64,000 nt of DNA, from assembly GCF_018860505.1 (NCBI RefSeq), contig NZ_JAHKPU010000030.1:248001-312000 (forward strand), read 5' to 3'. Source of the DNA: Pacificibacter marinus. GTDB taxonomy: Bacteria; Pseudomonadota; Alphaproteobacteria; Rhodobacterales; Rhodobacteraceae. The position numbers and the translations under genes are program-made. Positions 63,994 through 64,000 of this stretch are shown here, piece by piece. The stretch's first letter is position 1. Each line of letters opens with the position of its first letter. The notes below the pieces were generated by a model that was not told where the DNA came from, did no database searches, and was given only the letters and a program-made list of their open reading frames with translations.

Positions 63994-64000
63994 TTAGAAG

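Noticed and set aside
1-64000. CRISPR arrays, tRNA or rRNA genes, insertion sequences, integrases
   Set aside because: No regular direct-repeat array, no cloverleaf-like tRNA segment, and no transposase or integrase frame was recognised by reading; a dedicated search was not possible here.

Overview
The window looks like a chromosomal segment of a marine alphaproteobacterium of the Rhodobacteraceae (Roseobacter group). This rests on the density of ABC and TRAP uptake systems with attached sugar and sugar-acid catabolic operons, an alphaproteobacterial-style glycogen operon, protein similarities I recognise, and a base composition near half G+C. I see no rRNA, tRNA, CRISPR array, insertion sequence or integrase. 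The assignment is inference from recognised families, not from a search.

Layout. 1-4143: the 3' part of a chemoreceptor gene followed by cheB and cheD. 4367-9789: a CUT1 ABC importer of the glucose/mannose type (minus) and a divergent LacI regulator; a sigma70-like promoter overlaps a palindromic operator between them. 9867-19758: a complete oxidative deoxy-sugar (most likely L-fucose) module. The minus operon carries an altronate-dehydratase-family dehydratase, an SDR dehydrogenase, a CUT2 ABC importer and a diketo-acid hydrolase; the divergent plus operon carries a GntR regulator, aldose dehydrogenase, FucU-type mutarotase and lactonase. 19766-24071: an FMN reductase, a small unknown protein, a MocR regulator divergent from an MFS carrier, and an orphan M15 peptidase.

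24477-33936: a sugar-acid-like module made of a three-gene TRAP transporter, a beta-hydroxyacid dehydrogenase, and a facing operon of GMC oxidoreductase, enolase-superfamily protein and aldehyde dehydrogenase with a divergent LysR regulator. 34075-41535: a polyol (mannitol/sorbitol) operon with ABC importer, mannitol dehydrogenase, P-loop kinase and LacI regulator. 41736-42977: a TetR regulator and a divergent AhpD-like protein. 43069-53540: a glycogen operon glgB-glgC-glgA-glgX-pgm with overlapping genes, plus an alpha-glucosidase.

53779-64000: a four-carbon sugar-acid region. otnI-otnC-otnK-ltnD (minus) face an aminotransferase and a 2-hydroxyacid dehydrogenase (plus). A further minus operon holds a LysE exporter, an FAD-linked 2-hydroxyacid dehydrogenase, an FAH-family dehydratase-like protein and denD. 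Two near-identical perfect palindromes around TGGTATACCA, one at the ltnD/aminotransferase divergence and one upstream of the lysE operon, suggest that one regulator, not in the window, controls both. This linked set is the best candidate here for an incompletely described pathway.
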